A stretch of DNA of 32,145 nt from an uncultured bacterium (GCA_949293405.1 CASFDI010000060.1:1-32145); one strand, 5' to 3'; shown: positions 15,415 to 24,640, counted from the stretch's first letter. Translations and numbers: made by a program. The notes: generated from the letters alone by a model not told the origin.

Positions 15415-16727
15415 TGCGCTTCACTCTTCCATTTTGAAATAAATTCGGACTTGACCTGTTCCCAGGAAAGATTTCCCTGTGCATACTTGAGCAGGTTTGC
15501 CCCGAAATCATTTTTGAAATTCTGACTCGGGAAAAGCTGGAAAACCCAGGGTACAGAAGTGCGGGTATCATCCGCGAGGTACGCGGCAATCTGTGCTGCG
15601 AGCGGATCGTTGGGCTGTTCATCTGCTTCAAAGGTGTCAAACGGGGTAATAAATTCGAGCTCATCGGTCACCAGCTCTTTTCCGGTCTCGGAAGTGAAAA
15701 GCCAGTTGAGGAAATCCAGCGCCGCCTGCTGTTTTTCGGCGCTTGCACGCTTGTTGACCGCGAGGTAATTTTCCGTGCCGATGCAGAGCCCTTGATTTTC
15801 CTCGCCTTCTATGCCGGTATAAATCGGAATCATCCTGATATTTTCTTCTGCCACGGTATTTCCATCAATTCCGGCTATCTGACTCCAGGCCCAGTTTCCG
15901 TTCTGAACCATGGCACATTTGCCGAGCGCAAATTCCGCCATGGAGTCTGCCACCTGCTTGGTCCCGAGCAGTTTCGGATCGGTTACCGAATTGTTGATAT
16001 ACAGATCAAAAATATTGCGATACTGGTCACTGTAGCGGAACGATACTTCCGGTACACTTCCATCGGCAACGCTGATACCGTCCTGCTCGAATTCATAGTA
16101 CATCGGTACATTGGCAAGATGCGTCTGCCAGCGCCAGTCTTCCCCGGATTTCAGTGAAGTTGACGCGAATACACCTTCAATGCCCAGCTCTTTTTTATGC
16201 GCCGTCATGTCCTCGACCACGGCTTTGAGCTGCTCAAAGCTTCTGATCTCTTCCATGGATCCGACAGATGTGCTGCGGTTCTGCAGGGCAAAATAACGGT
16301 CGGTGATTGCTTTGTTGTAGATAATGCCGTACCCTTCCACAACATAAGGAATGCCGTAAACGCCATCGCCCGAAGTGAGTGCCAGCCCCTTGTCAGTCAG
16401 GTGGCCGTAGAGTTCCGAGTCTTTCAGATCAAGGCAATAATCCTTCCAGGAGGCATAGCCTACCGGGCCGTTCACAATAAACAGCGTGGGGGCGTCGCTC
16501 TTTCCGATTTCGGATTTGAGTGTCTGCTCGTATGTGCCGGATGCGGCCGTCACAACGCGCATTTTTTTGCCTGTTTCTTTTTCATATACGGTTGCGATCT
16601 TGTTGAACGCTTCCGCAGATTCGGGTTTGAAATTCAGAAAATACAGAGTGTCTTTATTTTTACCGCATGCGCTCACCGTGAGTACAAGCGCGGCAAGCAG
16701 TACGGCAAAGGATAACCATCTTTTCAT
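15411..16727 (-). CDS. sugar ABC transporter substrate-binding lipoprotein
   Basis: This 438-residue extracellular binding protein is anchored by lipid. The signal peptide KRWLSFAVLLAALVLTVSAC ends in a lipobox with the acylated Cys. The mature part has the family-1 extracellular solute-binding fold, with FNKIATVYEKETG near the N-terminus and PIYTGIEGEENQGLCIGTEN then FLNWLFTSETGKELV towards the C-terminus. The ATG at 16727 gives a standard signal peptide; a TTG six bases upstream is possible. No ATPase gene is present, so the importer probably uses a shared MsmX-like ATPase encoded elsewhere. The upstream gap has three TCCGGA-centred repeats that may be an operator. Confidence 0.93.
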   Translation of the reverse strand: MKRWLSFAVLLAALVLTVSACGKNKDTLYFLNFKPESAEAFNKIATVYEKETGKKMRVVTAASGTYEQTLKSEIGKSDAPTLFIVNGPVGYASWKDYCLDLKDSELYGHLTDKGLALTSGDGVYGIPYVVEGYGIIYNKAITDRYFALQNRSTSVGSMEEIRSFEQLKAVVEDMTAHKKELGIEGVFASTSLKSGEDWRWQTHLANVPMYYEFEQDGISVADGSVPEVSFRYSDQYRNIFDLYINNSVTDPKLLGTKQVADSMAEFALGKCAMVQNGNWAWSQIAGIDGNTVAEENIRMIPIYTGIEGEENQGLCIGTENYLAVNKRASAEKQQAALDFLNWLFTSETGKELVTDELEFITPFDTFEADEQPNDPLAAQIAAYLADDTRTSVPWVFQLFPSQNFKNDFGANLLKYAQGNLSWEQVKSEFISKWKSEAQ

Positions 16728-16794
16728 ATGCAAAAACGCCTTTCTTCCGGAAATGTTCCGGATGATGTTCTGCCATTAGTATGAATCCGGAAAC

Positions 16795-16826
16795 AAAAAA
16801 TACGCACGGAGGAAAACTCCGTGCGT
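16795..16826 (-). terminator. intrinsic terminator after the parC-like gene
   Basis: ACGCACGGAG (16802-16811) and CTCCGTGCGT (16817-16826) form a perfect 10-bp stem with a 5-base loop, followed on the minus strand by ATTTTTTG. It ends the coaE-to-parC gene string and isolates the sugar importer. Confidence 0.93.
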
Positions 16827-16834
16827 TGTCAATA

Positions 16835-19018
16835 TCAGGCAAGCGGAACACCTTTTGCCGGCAGTGACTTTTTCCGGCATTTTGCCGGCAGTTTTGCAAT
16901 TTTTTTCGGATCAGCGGTTGCTTCCAGAAGTTTATCATTTTTTCCAATGGAAAATGCCGGGCAGAATTCCGGCTTTTCAGACGGCTGTGAAAGCGGAACC
17001 AAAGCGGACGGGAACACTATGGCAAGCCCCTCGGAAGTGCGCAGTGCAATGTCGCACTCTTCCGTAAGGATGACGGCAGCGGACAGAAAACTGCGGATCG
17101 GCTTGATTTTCCTCTTCGGTTTGCGCTCCATTTCGGACAGTTTCCACCGCGCAGCATCGCCCTTCTGGTTAAAGCAAAGCGCACAGGCATTCTCCGGCAA
17201 GTGATGGAGAATACGAAGCGTCAGAATGCGCTCGCCGCTCTGCATACCGAGAAACGCCGGAAAGTATTCACCGAGCATGGATGCCTTGGTCAGTTCCAGA
17301 TCGTTGATCCTGCAGTCATACACACGCCCCTGACTGCTGACGCACCAGATGGTGTCGCGGTTATCAGCAACTTTGGAAAAGACAATTTCATCGCCGTCCT
17401 TCAGTTTCTGTTCATCGTTTGCCTTGAAAGACTGGGTGGTGATTTTCTTGATATATCCGCCGCGGGTAACAAAAATGCGGACCTCATAACTGTCTATCAG
17501 ATCGTCATCACTCAGCACCCGAATCTCATCAGATGCGAGCAGTTGTGTCTTGCGGGGCTTGAGATATTTGCGCTTGATTTCGGCAAGCTGCCTGGCAATA
17601 TAAGCCTTGATGCGTAAATCGTCCGCAAGCGTTGCGTCAAGGTCGGCAATCTCTTCCTCGAGTGCCGCAATTTCGGAAACACGACTGGCAATATATTCCC
17701 GGTTGAGGTGACGCAATTTGATTTCGGCAATATATTCCGCCTGCTTCTCTGTCAGGTTGAAGGCTTCCATCAGATTTGTAACTACCTGCTCTTCGCGTTC
17801 GGTATTCCGGATGATCCGGATCGCTGCATCAATGTCCAGCAGAATAGCACCCAGACCAAGCAGCAGATGAAGCCGGTCTTTTTTCTTATCCGCATCATAC
17901 TGCAACTCACGCCGTACGCAACGCATCCGGAACGAAATCCATTCTTCAAGGATCTCCCGCACCCCCATCTGCCTGGGAGTGCCTTCCACCAGAATATTGA
18001 AATTACATCCGAAAGTGTCTTCCAGCGGGGTCAGCTGGAACAGTTTTTCCATCGTCAGATCCGGGTCAGCGTCCTTGCGCAGATCCAGTGTCAGTTTAAA
18101 ACCGTTGAGGTCGATGGCATCCCGCAGATCGGTCACATCGCGCAACTTGCCGTCCTTGATCAGATCTACGATTTTTGTCATAATCGCTTCAATCGATGTG
18201 GAATAAGGAATCTGCAGGATGTCAATCGCGTTCTGTTCCGCGTCATAGGAATAGCGGGCACGCAGACGCACGCTGCCAACGCCTGTGCGGTACAACTGAC
18301 GCATCTGCTCACGGTCATAAATCAGAAGTCCGCCGCCTGGAAAATCCGGTGCCTTGATCAGGTCCAGCAACCGGTCCTCGGAAAGATCCGGATCTTTCAG
18401 GAGCGCAATGGTGCCGTCACAGATTTCCCCGAGGTGAAACGGACAGATGGAGCATGCCATTCCAACAGCAATACCCAAATTGGGAGAAACGAGAATATTG
18501 GGGAAAGTTGTAGGCAGAAGCGTGGGTTCAACGGTCGTATTATCATAGTTGGGGACGAAATCAACGCACCCTTTTTCAATCCCCGAAAACAGTTCGTTGC
18601 AGATCGGATCCAGTTTGACCTCCGTATACCGGGAGGCGGCATAGGCCATATCACGGCTGTATTGTTTCCCGAAACTGCCTTTTGAATCGATGAACGGATG
18701 CAGAAGCGCCTCATGGCCGCGCGTGAGCCGGACCAGGGTCTCGTAAATGGCAGCGTCGCCGTGCGGATTCAGATGCATGGTCTGCCCCACAACATTGGCA
18801 CTTTTGGTCCGCGGCCCCTGCAAAAGGCCCATCTTATACATGGTGTACAGGAGTTTGCGGTGAGAGGGCTTGAAGCCGTCAATATCCGGAATGGCACGGG
18901 AAATAATGACGCTCATCACATAGGGCATGTAGTTTTTCTCAATGGTTTCCGTGATGGGCTGGAGCGTGATTTCCGACTGGGGTGTCGGCAGACTGTTTTT
19001 TGCTTTTGCTCTGGGCAT
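16835..19018 (-). CDS. parC: type IIA topoisomerase subunit A, ParC/GyrA-like
   Basis: This 727-residue DNA cleavage subunit has the winged-helix breakage-reunion core with VSVIISRAIPDIDGFKPSHRK-type start, PHGDAAIYETLVR, and the catalytic tyrosine Tyr131 in AASRYTEVK. A coiled-coil region with LRHLNREYI follows, then a shortened C-terminal propeller. Length and divergence fit a topoisomerase IV-like paralogue rather than the main GyrA. Ala89 replaces the Ser equivalent to GyrA Ser83. The start is set at 19018 because AAAGGA is 6 bases upstream; the upstream in-frame extension has no family features. No ParE partner is encoded in the window. It is the last gene of the coaE-led minus-strand string. 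Confidence 0.88.
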   Translation of the reverse strand: MPRAKAKNSLPTPQSEITLQPITETIEKNYMPYVMSVIISRAIPDIDGFKPSHRKLLYTMYKMGLLQGPRTKSANVVGQTMHLNPHGDAAIYETLVRLTRGHEALLHPFIDSKGSFGKQYSRDMAYAASRYTEVKLDPICNELFSGIEKGCVDFVPNYDNTTVEPTLLPTTFPNILVSPNLGIAVGMACSICPFHLGEICDGTIALLKDPDLSEDRLLDLIKAPDFPGGGLLIYDREQMRQLYRTGVGSVRLRARYSYDAEQNAIDILQIPYSTSIEAIMTKIVDLIKDGKLRDVTDLRDAIDLNGFKLTLDLRKDADPDLTMEKLFQLTPLEDTFGCNFNILVEGTPRQMGVREILEEWISFRMRCVRRELQYDADKKKDRLHLLLGLGAILLDIDAAIRIIRNTEREEQVVTNLMEAFNLTEKQAEYIAEIKLRHLNREYIASRVSEIAALEEEIADLDATLADDLRIKAYIARQLAEIKRKYLKPRKTQLLASDEIRVLSDDDLIDSYEVRIFVTRGGYIKKITTQSFKANDEQKLKDGDEIVFSKVADNRDTIWCVSSQGRVYDCRINDLELTKASMLGEYFPAFLGMQSGERILTLRILHHLPENACALCFNQKGDAARWKLSEMERKPKRKIKPIRSFLSAAVILTEECDIALRTSEGLAIVFPSALVPLSQPSEKPEFCPAFSIGKNDKLLEATADPKKIAKLPAKCRKKSLPAKGVPLA

Positions 19019-19126
19019 CCGCGATCCTTTCCTGCCGCTCAGCGGCATGATTACAAATAAACGGTATGTTACTCTGTCTGCAGGGCATATCGCAACTTTG
19101 CACTGCCCCATGCCGGGACGGCAGAC

Positions 19127-20173
19127 TCAGAGTTGCACCACCTGGAAAGCGGCCGCACGGATCATCCTGTTATACAGTGCTAACCCGATTCCCGCATCCT
19201 CCGGGAGCGGCGCATAGATGCATTGCGCCCCCAGTTCGTCCGCACGCCGGAGCATGGCAAAAAGGACATGCGCCAGCTCTTCCTGGTACGCCTGAGCTCC
19301 TACGGAAAGGCAGACCGCACGGCATGACTGCCTCAGCTGTTGTATCTCCTCCTCATAGGCCAGGATCACAGTATGTTCGCCGTCATGCGCACGATAAAAA
19401 CCGAGCCTTTGTTCCGGTGTGCCTTTGAGCAGAATCAGCGGCGCCTTCGGCGCATAGTGCCGGTACTTCATGCCGGGAGACAGCACAGTCTGTCCCGGTT
19501 TGAGCGGATGGCGTACCGCATCGGAAATCCGCACCTCATCTACCACCTCACGGAGCATCTCAGGAGTGACTGCGCCGGGTCGCAGCAGTGTAAGGGCACC
19601 GTCCGGTTCCTCCTTTACAATGGTGGACTCCAGACCGATTTCACAGTCACCGCCGTCAATGATGTATTCCACTCTGCTGCACAGATCCGCAATTACATGC
19701 GCCGCACAGGTGGGAGAGGGAGAACCGGAGAGATTGGCCGACGGAGCGGCAACCGGCACGCCGGCAGCACGGATCAGATGACGGGCAACCGGATGAATGG
19801 GACAGCGCACCGCTACAGTGGGAAGACCGGCTGTCACAGTCCGCGGCACCGATTCGCGCGCCTGCAGAACAACAGTCAGCGGCCCCGGCATAAACGCCCG
19901 GGCAAGCCGACGGAATACAGGAGTTACTACGGCGAATTGATCTGCCTCCTCCGGCTCCGCCACATGCAGGATTAATGGATTGTCAGAAGGTCGTCCCTTT
20001 GCATGATAAATTCGGGCAGAAGCAGTTTTGTCCAGTCCATTACCACCGAGTCCGTACACGGTCTCAGTCGGAAACACCACCAAAGCACCCGCCCGTAAAG
20101 CGGCGCCGGCTTCTTCAATGCGGTGATAAGTTTCCGCGTCGGGCATCTCGGCACGGATGATTTCGGTATTCAA
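19127..20173 (-). CDS. tsaC: L-threonylcarbamoyladenylate synthase (Sua5/TsaC)
   Basis: This 348-residue enzyme makes threonylcarbamoyl-AMP from Thr, bicarbonate and ATP for the t6A37 modification of ANN-decoding tRNAs. The N-terminal YrdC domain shows VFPTETVYGLGGNGLD, KGRPSDNPLILHV and PSANLSGSPSPT. The extra C-terminal Sua5 domain (about residues 240-348) makes it the long Sua5 form. It starts with TTG overlapping the prfA stop (TTGA), with AAGGAG upstream. The pairing with prfA is common in Firmicutes. An ATG at 20146 is possible but lacks a binding site. Confidence 0.95.
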   Translation of the reverse strand: MNTEIIRAEMPDAETYHRIEEAGAALRAGALVVFPTETVYGLGGNGLDKTASARIYHAKGRPSDNPLILHVAEPEEADQFAVVTPVFRRLARAFMPGPLTVVLQARESVPRTVTAGLPTVAVRCPIHPVARHLIRAAGVPVAAPSANLSGSPSPTCAAHVIADLCSRVEYIIDGGDCEIGLESTIVKEEPDGALTLLRPGAVTPEMLREVVDEVRISDAVRHPLKPGQTVLSPGMKYRHYAPKAPLILLKGTPEQRLGFYRAHDGEHTVILAYEEEIQQLRQSCRAVCLSVGAQAYQEELAHVLFAMLRRADELGAQCIYAPLPEDAGIGLALYNRMIRAAAFQVVQL

Positions 20174-21237
20174 TTTCCGGCTTCTCCTTTCAGCAATTGT
20201 GCTGTGTGAGCGGTTGTCAGCGCATTGATCATCGGATCCATATCACCGTCCAGAAAATCTTCCAGGCTGTACAGAGTCAATCCGATACGATGATCGGTCA
20301 CCCGGCCCTGCGGGAAATTATAAGTCCGGATCCGCTCACTACGGTCACCGGTTCCGACCTGATTTTTTCTGTCGGCGGCGATCCGGCGGTTTTGCTCGCC
20401 GCTTTTCATATCAAACAGCTTTGCGCGTAGCATTTTCATCGCGGTGTCACGGTTTTTGAACTGGCTGCGTTCCTGCTGACATTCAATAACAATACCGGTA
20501 GGCAGATGCGTCAGACGAACCGCCGACTCGGTCTTATTGATATGCTGACCGCCTGCCCCGCTACTCTTGCAGGACTCCATCCGGATATCGGCGGGATCAA
20601 TATGAACTTCCACTTCTTCCGCTTCAGGCAGAACGGCGACTGAAACTGTGGAAGTCTGAATGCGTCCCTGCGATTCGGTCTGCGGAACGCGCTGAACCCG
20701 GTGCACCCCGCTTTCAAACTTGAAACGCGAGTAAGCCCCCTCACCCGCAATCAGAAAATCAATTTCACGGAATCCGCCAAGATCGGTTTCATTGGCGTCA
20801 ACGCAAGTCAGTGTGAATCCGTGCGTCTGGGCATACATGGCGTACATGCGGTACAGATCGGCCGCAAAAAGCGCCGCCTCTTCTCCGCCGGCACAGGCAC
20901 GGATTTCGACAATAACATTCCGCCCGTCCCGCGGATCGCGCGGCAGCATCAGAATCTGCAGCTCCTCTTTCAGACGCGCAGCCTCCTCCGTACCGGCGTC
21001 CAGCTCCTGGCGCGCCAAGTCGGAAACTTCGGGATCCTGCAGGAGACCTCTTGCTTCTTCCACGCGGCGCATGCAGGCACAATAGGCACGGTAGGCGTTG
21101 ATTACCGGCTCCATGCGTTTGAGTTCTCGTGCAATACTGCTGTATTTTTCCGAATCAGAGAAAACGGCAGGATCGGCCAGCGATGCTTCCAGAGCGCTGT
21201 ACCGATCCTCCGCTTCTTTGAGTTTCTCCGTTATCAT
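20170..21237 (-). CDS. prfA: peptide chain release factor 1
   Basis: This 355-residue release factor reads UAA and UAG. It has the stop-codon recognition loop as PQT (family P-x-T) within VPQTESQGRIQTST, and the GGQ loop in SSGAGGQHINKTESAVR that triggers peptide release. Domain 1 coiled-coil covers the first ~100 residues. ATGA overlap with the aminopeptidase stop couples translation. HemK/PrmC, often adjacent, is not present here. Confidence 0.97.
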   Translation of the reverse strand: MITEKLKEAEDRYSALEASLADPAVFSDSEKYSSIARELKRMEPVINAYRAYCACMRRVEEARGLLQDPEVSDLARQELDAGTEEAARLKEELQILMLPRDPRDGRNVIVEIRACAGGEEAALFAADLYRMYAMYAQTHGFTLTCVDANETDLGGFREIDFLIAGEGAYSRFKFESGVHRVQRVPQTESQGRIQTSTVSVAVLPEAEEVEVHIDPADIRMESCKSSGAGGQHINKTESAVRLTHLPTGIVIECQQERSQFKNRDTAMKMLRAKLFDMKSGEQNRRIAADRKNQVGTGDRSERIRTYNFPQGRVTDHRIGLTLYSLEDFLDGDMDPMINALTTAHTAQLLKGEAGN

Positions 21238-22634
21238 CCGTCTATGAAAGCCCGGAAGGCTTCATAAGTGGAATAGAGATCCGCTTTGGAAACCACTTCA
21301 TAAGGAGCATGCATGGAAATCACCGGTACGCCGAGGTCGACTGTATCGATGTTCAGCGAGGCGATGAACTTTGCCACCGTTCCACCTCCCCCGAGATCCA
21401 CTTTGCCCAGTTCACTGGTCTGGAAAGCAACACCGTGATCACGGAACAGTTTGCTGACAAAACCGACAAACTCCGCATCCGCATCATTGCTGGAGGACTT
21501 CCCGCGGCTGCCGGTATACTTGGACATGGTGGTGCCGCAGGAAATGACCGCGCTGTTGCGTTTCTCGTATACATCGGCGAAATTGGGATCAAATGCGGCA
21601 TTGACATCGGCCGAGAGGCATTTGGACGCGGCGCGCACCGCGGCCGGATTCTTCCCCATTGCACGGGCGATCTCATTGATCAGATCCAGGAACACCATGG
21701 ACTGCATGCCGGTCGACCCGTCGCTGCCGATCTCTTCCTTGTCCGCCAGCACTGCCATCACGGTATGCGCGTCGGATACACTTTCAAGCAGGGCGGTCAC
21801 GGCAGGATAAGCACAGACGCGGTCGTCATGTCCGTATGCACCGATAAACGCACGGTCAAAACCGACATCGCGCGCCTTGAACGCCGGCACAGCCGAAAGC
21901 TCCGCGCTGATGAAATCGTCTTCCACAATACCGTACAGATCGTGCAGAATTTTCAGGACACCCAGCTTGATAGCGTTGTCTCCCCCGTCCTTTACCGGAA
22001 TGCCGCCTACCAGGATATTGAGTTTTTCACCCGGAATCGCGGCGGAAAGCGGCTTGGTATACTGCTCCTGAGAAAGATGCGGCAAAAGGTCGTTGATATA
22101 AAACACGGGATCCTCGTCGCGCTCACCGACGGTAATATCAACGGTACTGCCGTCCCGCAACACCACAACCCCGTGGAGAGCAAGCGGAAGCGCGGTCCAC
22201 TGATATTTTTTGATGCCGCCGTAATAGTGAGTCTTGAAAAACGCCATTTCGGAATCTTCATACAGCGGAATCTGTTTGAGATCGATCCTGGGTGAATCGA
22301 TATGCGCTGCAAGAATGCGCATACCGTGCTGCTGCAGGTCTTCGGTTCCGATGCGGAACAGATACAGATTCTTATTGCGGTTGTTGTAGTAGTACTTTCC
22401 GCCTGCTTTCAGCGGTTCGCCCAGGCGGTACTGGCTGTATCCGCGCTCCTTTGCCGCTTCGATTGCACAGCGGACCGATTCACGCTCGGTTTTCGCAAGA
22501 TTGAGAAACGCCTTGTATCCTTCGGCATATGTGAAAATGGTTTTGCATTTTTCTTCATCTGCCACAGCATAAATATTTTCTTTTTTAGAAAAAAGCTGAT
22601 CCTTAAGTTCCTGTACAGGATTTTTTTCTTCCAT
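21234..22634 (-). CDS. M18 family zinc aminopeptidase
   Basis: This 466-residue cytosolic aminopeptidase of the aspartyl/M18 family removes N-terminal residues from peptides. Zinc-site motifs visible are AAHIDSPRIDL, GAYGHDDRVCAYP, DKEEIGSDGSTGMQS and a C-terminal PVISMHAPYEVVSK. The length fits the bacterial apeA type. A GGGAGA sequence precedes the start. It follows coaE by 12 bases and overlaps prfA by 4 bases, so it is part of the same operon. Confidence 0.94.
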   Translation of the reverse strand: MEEKNPVQELKDQLFSKKENIYAVADEEKCKTIFTYAEGYKAFLNLAKTERESVRCAIEAAKERGYSQYRLGEPLKAGGKYYYNNRNKNLYLFRIGTEDLQQHGMRILAAHIDSPRIDLKQIPLYEDSEMAFFKTHYYGGIKKYQWTALPLALHGVVVLRDGSTVDITVGERDEDPVFYINDLLPHLSQEQYTKPLSAAIPGEKLNILVGGIPVKDGGDNAIKLGVLKILHDLYGIVEDDFISAELSAVPAFKARDVGFDRAFIGAYGHDDRVCAYPAVTALLESVSDAHTVMAVLADKEEIGSDGSTGMQSMVFLDLINEIARAMGKNPAAVRAASKCLSADVNAAFDPNFADVYEKRNSAVISCGTTMSKYTGSRGKSSSNDADAEFVGFVSKLFRDHGVAFQTSELGKVDLGGGGTVAKFIASLNIDTVDLGVPVISMHAPYEVVSKADLYSTYEAFRAFIDG

Positions 22635-22646
22635 AAAAATTCTCCC

Positions 22647-23252
22647 TTACTCGTTCAATAACTGCATTGCAAGTGCTGAAACCTGCATGCCGGGCTGATC
22701 CTGCGGACCGTTCCGGATACAATAATCCGCACGACCGGCAAGCTCTTCGTCCGGCATCTGCGCATCCATACGCCTCTGCGCGGATTCGGAATCCAGTCCG
22801 TCGCGTGACATAATGCGACGCCGCCGCTCCTCAGCCGGACAAAGAACCGCAATAACCGCTTCGCACGCCCGGTCAAAGCCGGATTCATACAGAACGGGAG
22901 CGTCGATCAGAACCACCTTGGTTCCCGCCTGTCGCTGAGCCTGTAACCATTTTTCGGTTTCTTTCCATATATATTTGTGCGTAATCCGGTTGAGAAGCGC
23001 CAGTTTCTGCGCAGTTGCATTTTTATCGCCGAAAATAATGCCACGCAGAGCGGCACGGTCAAGACCGCCGTCTTTACCGACCACCGTTGCGCCGAAGCGT
23101 GCCGACAGTTCCGACACACACGGGGAGGGGCCGGCGGTCAGCGTCCGGTAAACGGCATCCGTGTCCAGAGTCGGGATTCCGTACTGCAGAAACAAATGAC
23201 TGATATATCCTTTCCCGCTCCCGCTCCCACCACATAAACCGATGACTTTCAT
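22647..23252 (-). CDS. coaE: dephospho-CoA kinase
   Basis: This 201-residue P-loop kinase phosphorylates dephospho-CoA, the last step of coenzyme A synthesis. It begins MKVIGLCGGSGSGKG, with the usual following segments TLDTDAVYR, LIDAPVLYESG and RIMSRDGLD. The Walker A motif ends GKG instead of GKS/T (Gly15), an oddity. The start at 23252 is used because the P-loop begins at once and GAGGGG lies 8 bases before it; a GTG at 23261 lies within that region. It is the first visible gene of the minus-strand string. Confidence 0.93.
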   Translation of the reverse strand: MKVIGLCGGSGSGKGYISHLFLQYGIPTLDTDAVYRTLTAGPSPCVSELSARFGATVVGKDGGLDRAALRGIIFGDKNATAQKLALLNRITHKYIWKETEKWLQAQRQAGTKVVLIDAPVLYESGFDRACEAVIAVLCPAEERRRRIMSRDGLDSESAQRRMDAQMPDEELAGRADYCIRNGPQDQPGMQVSALAMQLLNE

Positions 23253-23326
23253 GCCACACACCCCTCACCCGCTCAGTGCAGTTTCCATCATACTCCTGCT
23301 GACGCTGCCGGTTTCCGCCAAAACGG

Positions 23327-23355
23327 TTGACATTCTGCTGTGAATATGATACAAT
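23327..23355 (+). promoter_or_regulatory. orphan plus-strand promoter antisense to the 3' end of ackA
   Basis: TTGACA (23327-23332) and TACAAT (23350-23355) are 17 bases apart, almost consensus. Transcription would run into the ackA tail on the opposite strand. No plus-strand gene follows. CCGACTGATTCCGTCAGG then TTTTTT about 10 bases on could stop it early. It may drive a short or antisense RNA, or be chance. Confidence 0.45.
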
Positions 23356-23378
23356 AAATAATCGTCCGACTGATTCCG

Positions 23379-24593
23379 TCAGGCTTTTTTCATTGCGGAC
23401 ACGATTTCCGCGGTATCGTTTGCAATCACCAATTCTTCGTTGGTCGGGATCAGATAGATCTTCACCTTCGAATCGGGCGCGGAGAGACAAGTGGTGGTGA
23501 TGGGACGCTTGACATTGTTATTCGCATCCTTGTCCAGTTTGATTCCCAGGAACTCCAGTCCGTCTGTTGCCATTTCGCGGACGATCGGCGTATTTTCACC
23601 GATACCGGCTGTGAAGACAATCGCGTCCAGGCCGCCCATTGCGGCTGCATAAGAACCGATGTACTTTTTGATCTCATAGCACAACAGACGCAGCGCCAGA
23701 GAGGAACGGCGGTCTCCTTTGTTCATCGCTTCGCAGATGTCCCGACAGTCAGACGAAATCCCCGACACACCCAGAAATCCGCATTTCTTGTTCAGGTACT
23801 CGTTCATCTGAGCGGGCGTATAGCCTTCCTTTTCCATGATGAACGGCACAATTGCAGGGTCGATCGATCCGCAGCGCGTTCCCATCGTGACACCGTCCAG
23901 GGGCGTGAAGCCCATGGAAGTATCAATGACGCGCCCCCCCTTGACGGCAGTGATGGAAGAGCCGTTTCCGAGATGGCAGGTAATGATTCTGGTCTCCTCT
24001 GCCGGCTTGTCCAGCAGTTTGATCATCTCGCCCGACACATACCGGTGAGAAGTACCGTGGAACCCGTAGCGGCGAACATGGTATTTTTCATACATATCGT
24101 AAGACACCGGATAGATATAGGCTTCTTCCGGCATGGTCTGATGGAAAGCGGTGTCGAACACCAGCACCTGCGGAACGCCCGGCATTGCCTCCAGGCATCC
24201 GTGAATCCCCATCAGATGAGGACCGGTATGCAGCGGAGCAAGATCGCGGCACAATTCCAGTTTGCTGATCACCTCATCGTCTACCAGTACCGATTTTGAA
24301 AAATAAGGACCTCCATGCACGATCCGGTGACCGACCGCCTCGATTTCCTTCATGCTGCTGACGCAGCCGTATACCGGATCGGTGAGCGTCTTCACCAGAA
24401 TGGAAGTGGCCACACTGTGGTTGGGCATGGGCAGTTCCGCGACATACGCTTCTTTATCGGCGGATTTATGTACGATCTTTCCGTCGATTCCGATGCGCTC
24501 GCACACTCCTTTCGCCTTCACCAGATTTTTTTCGGTATCGAACAGCTGATATTTGAGCGAACTGCTGCCGGCATTTACGACAAGGACATTCAT
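23379..24593 (-). CDS. ackA: acetate kinase
   Basis: This 404-residue enzyme converts acetyl phosphate and ADP to acetate and ATP, the energy-yielding end of clostridial acetate formation. Signatures are NAGSSSLKYQLFD at the N-terminus, GHRIVHGG, FHQTMPEEAYIYPV, RRYGFHGTSHRYVS, CHLGNGSSI and FTAGIGEN. Length is typical. GGAGG lies a few bases before the ATG and a strong promoter lies upstream. Phosphotransacetylase is not in the window. It diverges from tmcAL, whose product also uses acetate and ATP. Confidence 0.98.
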   Translation of the reverse strand: MNVLVVNAGSSSLKYQLFDTEKNLVKAKGVCERIGIDGKIVHKSADKEAYVAELPMPNHSVATSILVKTLTDPVYGCVSSMKEIEAVGHRIVHGGPYFSKSVLVDDEVISKLELCRDLAPLHTGPHLMGIHGCLEAMPGVPQVLVFDTAFHQTMPEEAYIYPVSYDMYEKYHVRRYGFHGTSHRYVSGEMIKLLDKPAEETRIITCHLGNGSSITAVKGGRVIDTSMGFTPLDGVTMGTRCGSIDPAIVPFIMEKEGYTPAQMNEYLNKKCGFLGVSGISSDCRDICEAMNKGDRRSSLALRLLCYEIKKYIGSYAAAMGGLDAIVFTAGIGENTPIVREMATDGLEFLGIKLDKDANNNVKRPITTTCLSAPDSKVKIYLIPTNEELVIANDTAEIVSAMKKA

Positions 24594-24640
24594 TTTTATT
24601 CCTCCAAAAAAGTTTTTTGACTGTCAGCACTATCTTTATA

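Noticed and set aside
14551..15525. Plus-strand open frame of 324 codons, rich in His, Gln and Lys
   Set aside because: Antisense to the permease genes; the composition is what complemented hydrophobic codons give.
17708..18685. Plus-strand open frame of 325 codons
   Set aside because: Antisense to the parC-like gene, which shows catalytic motifs throughout this stretch.
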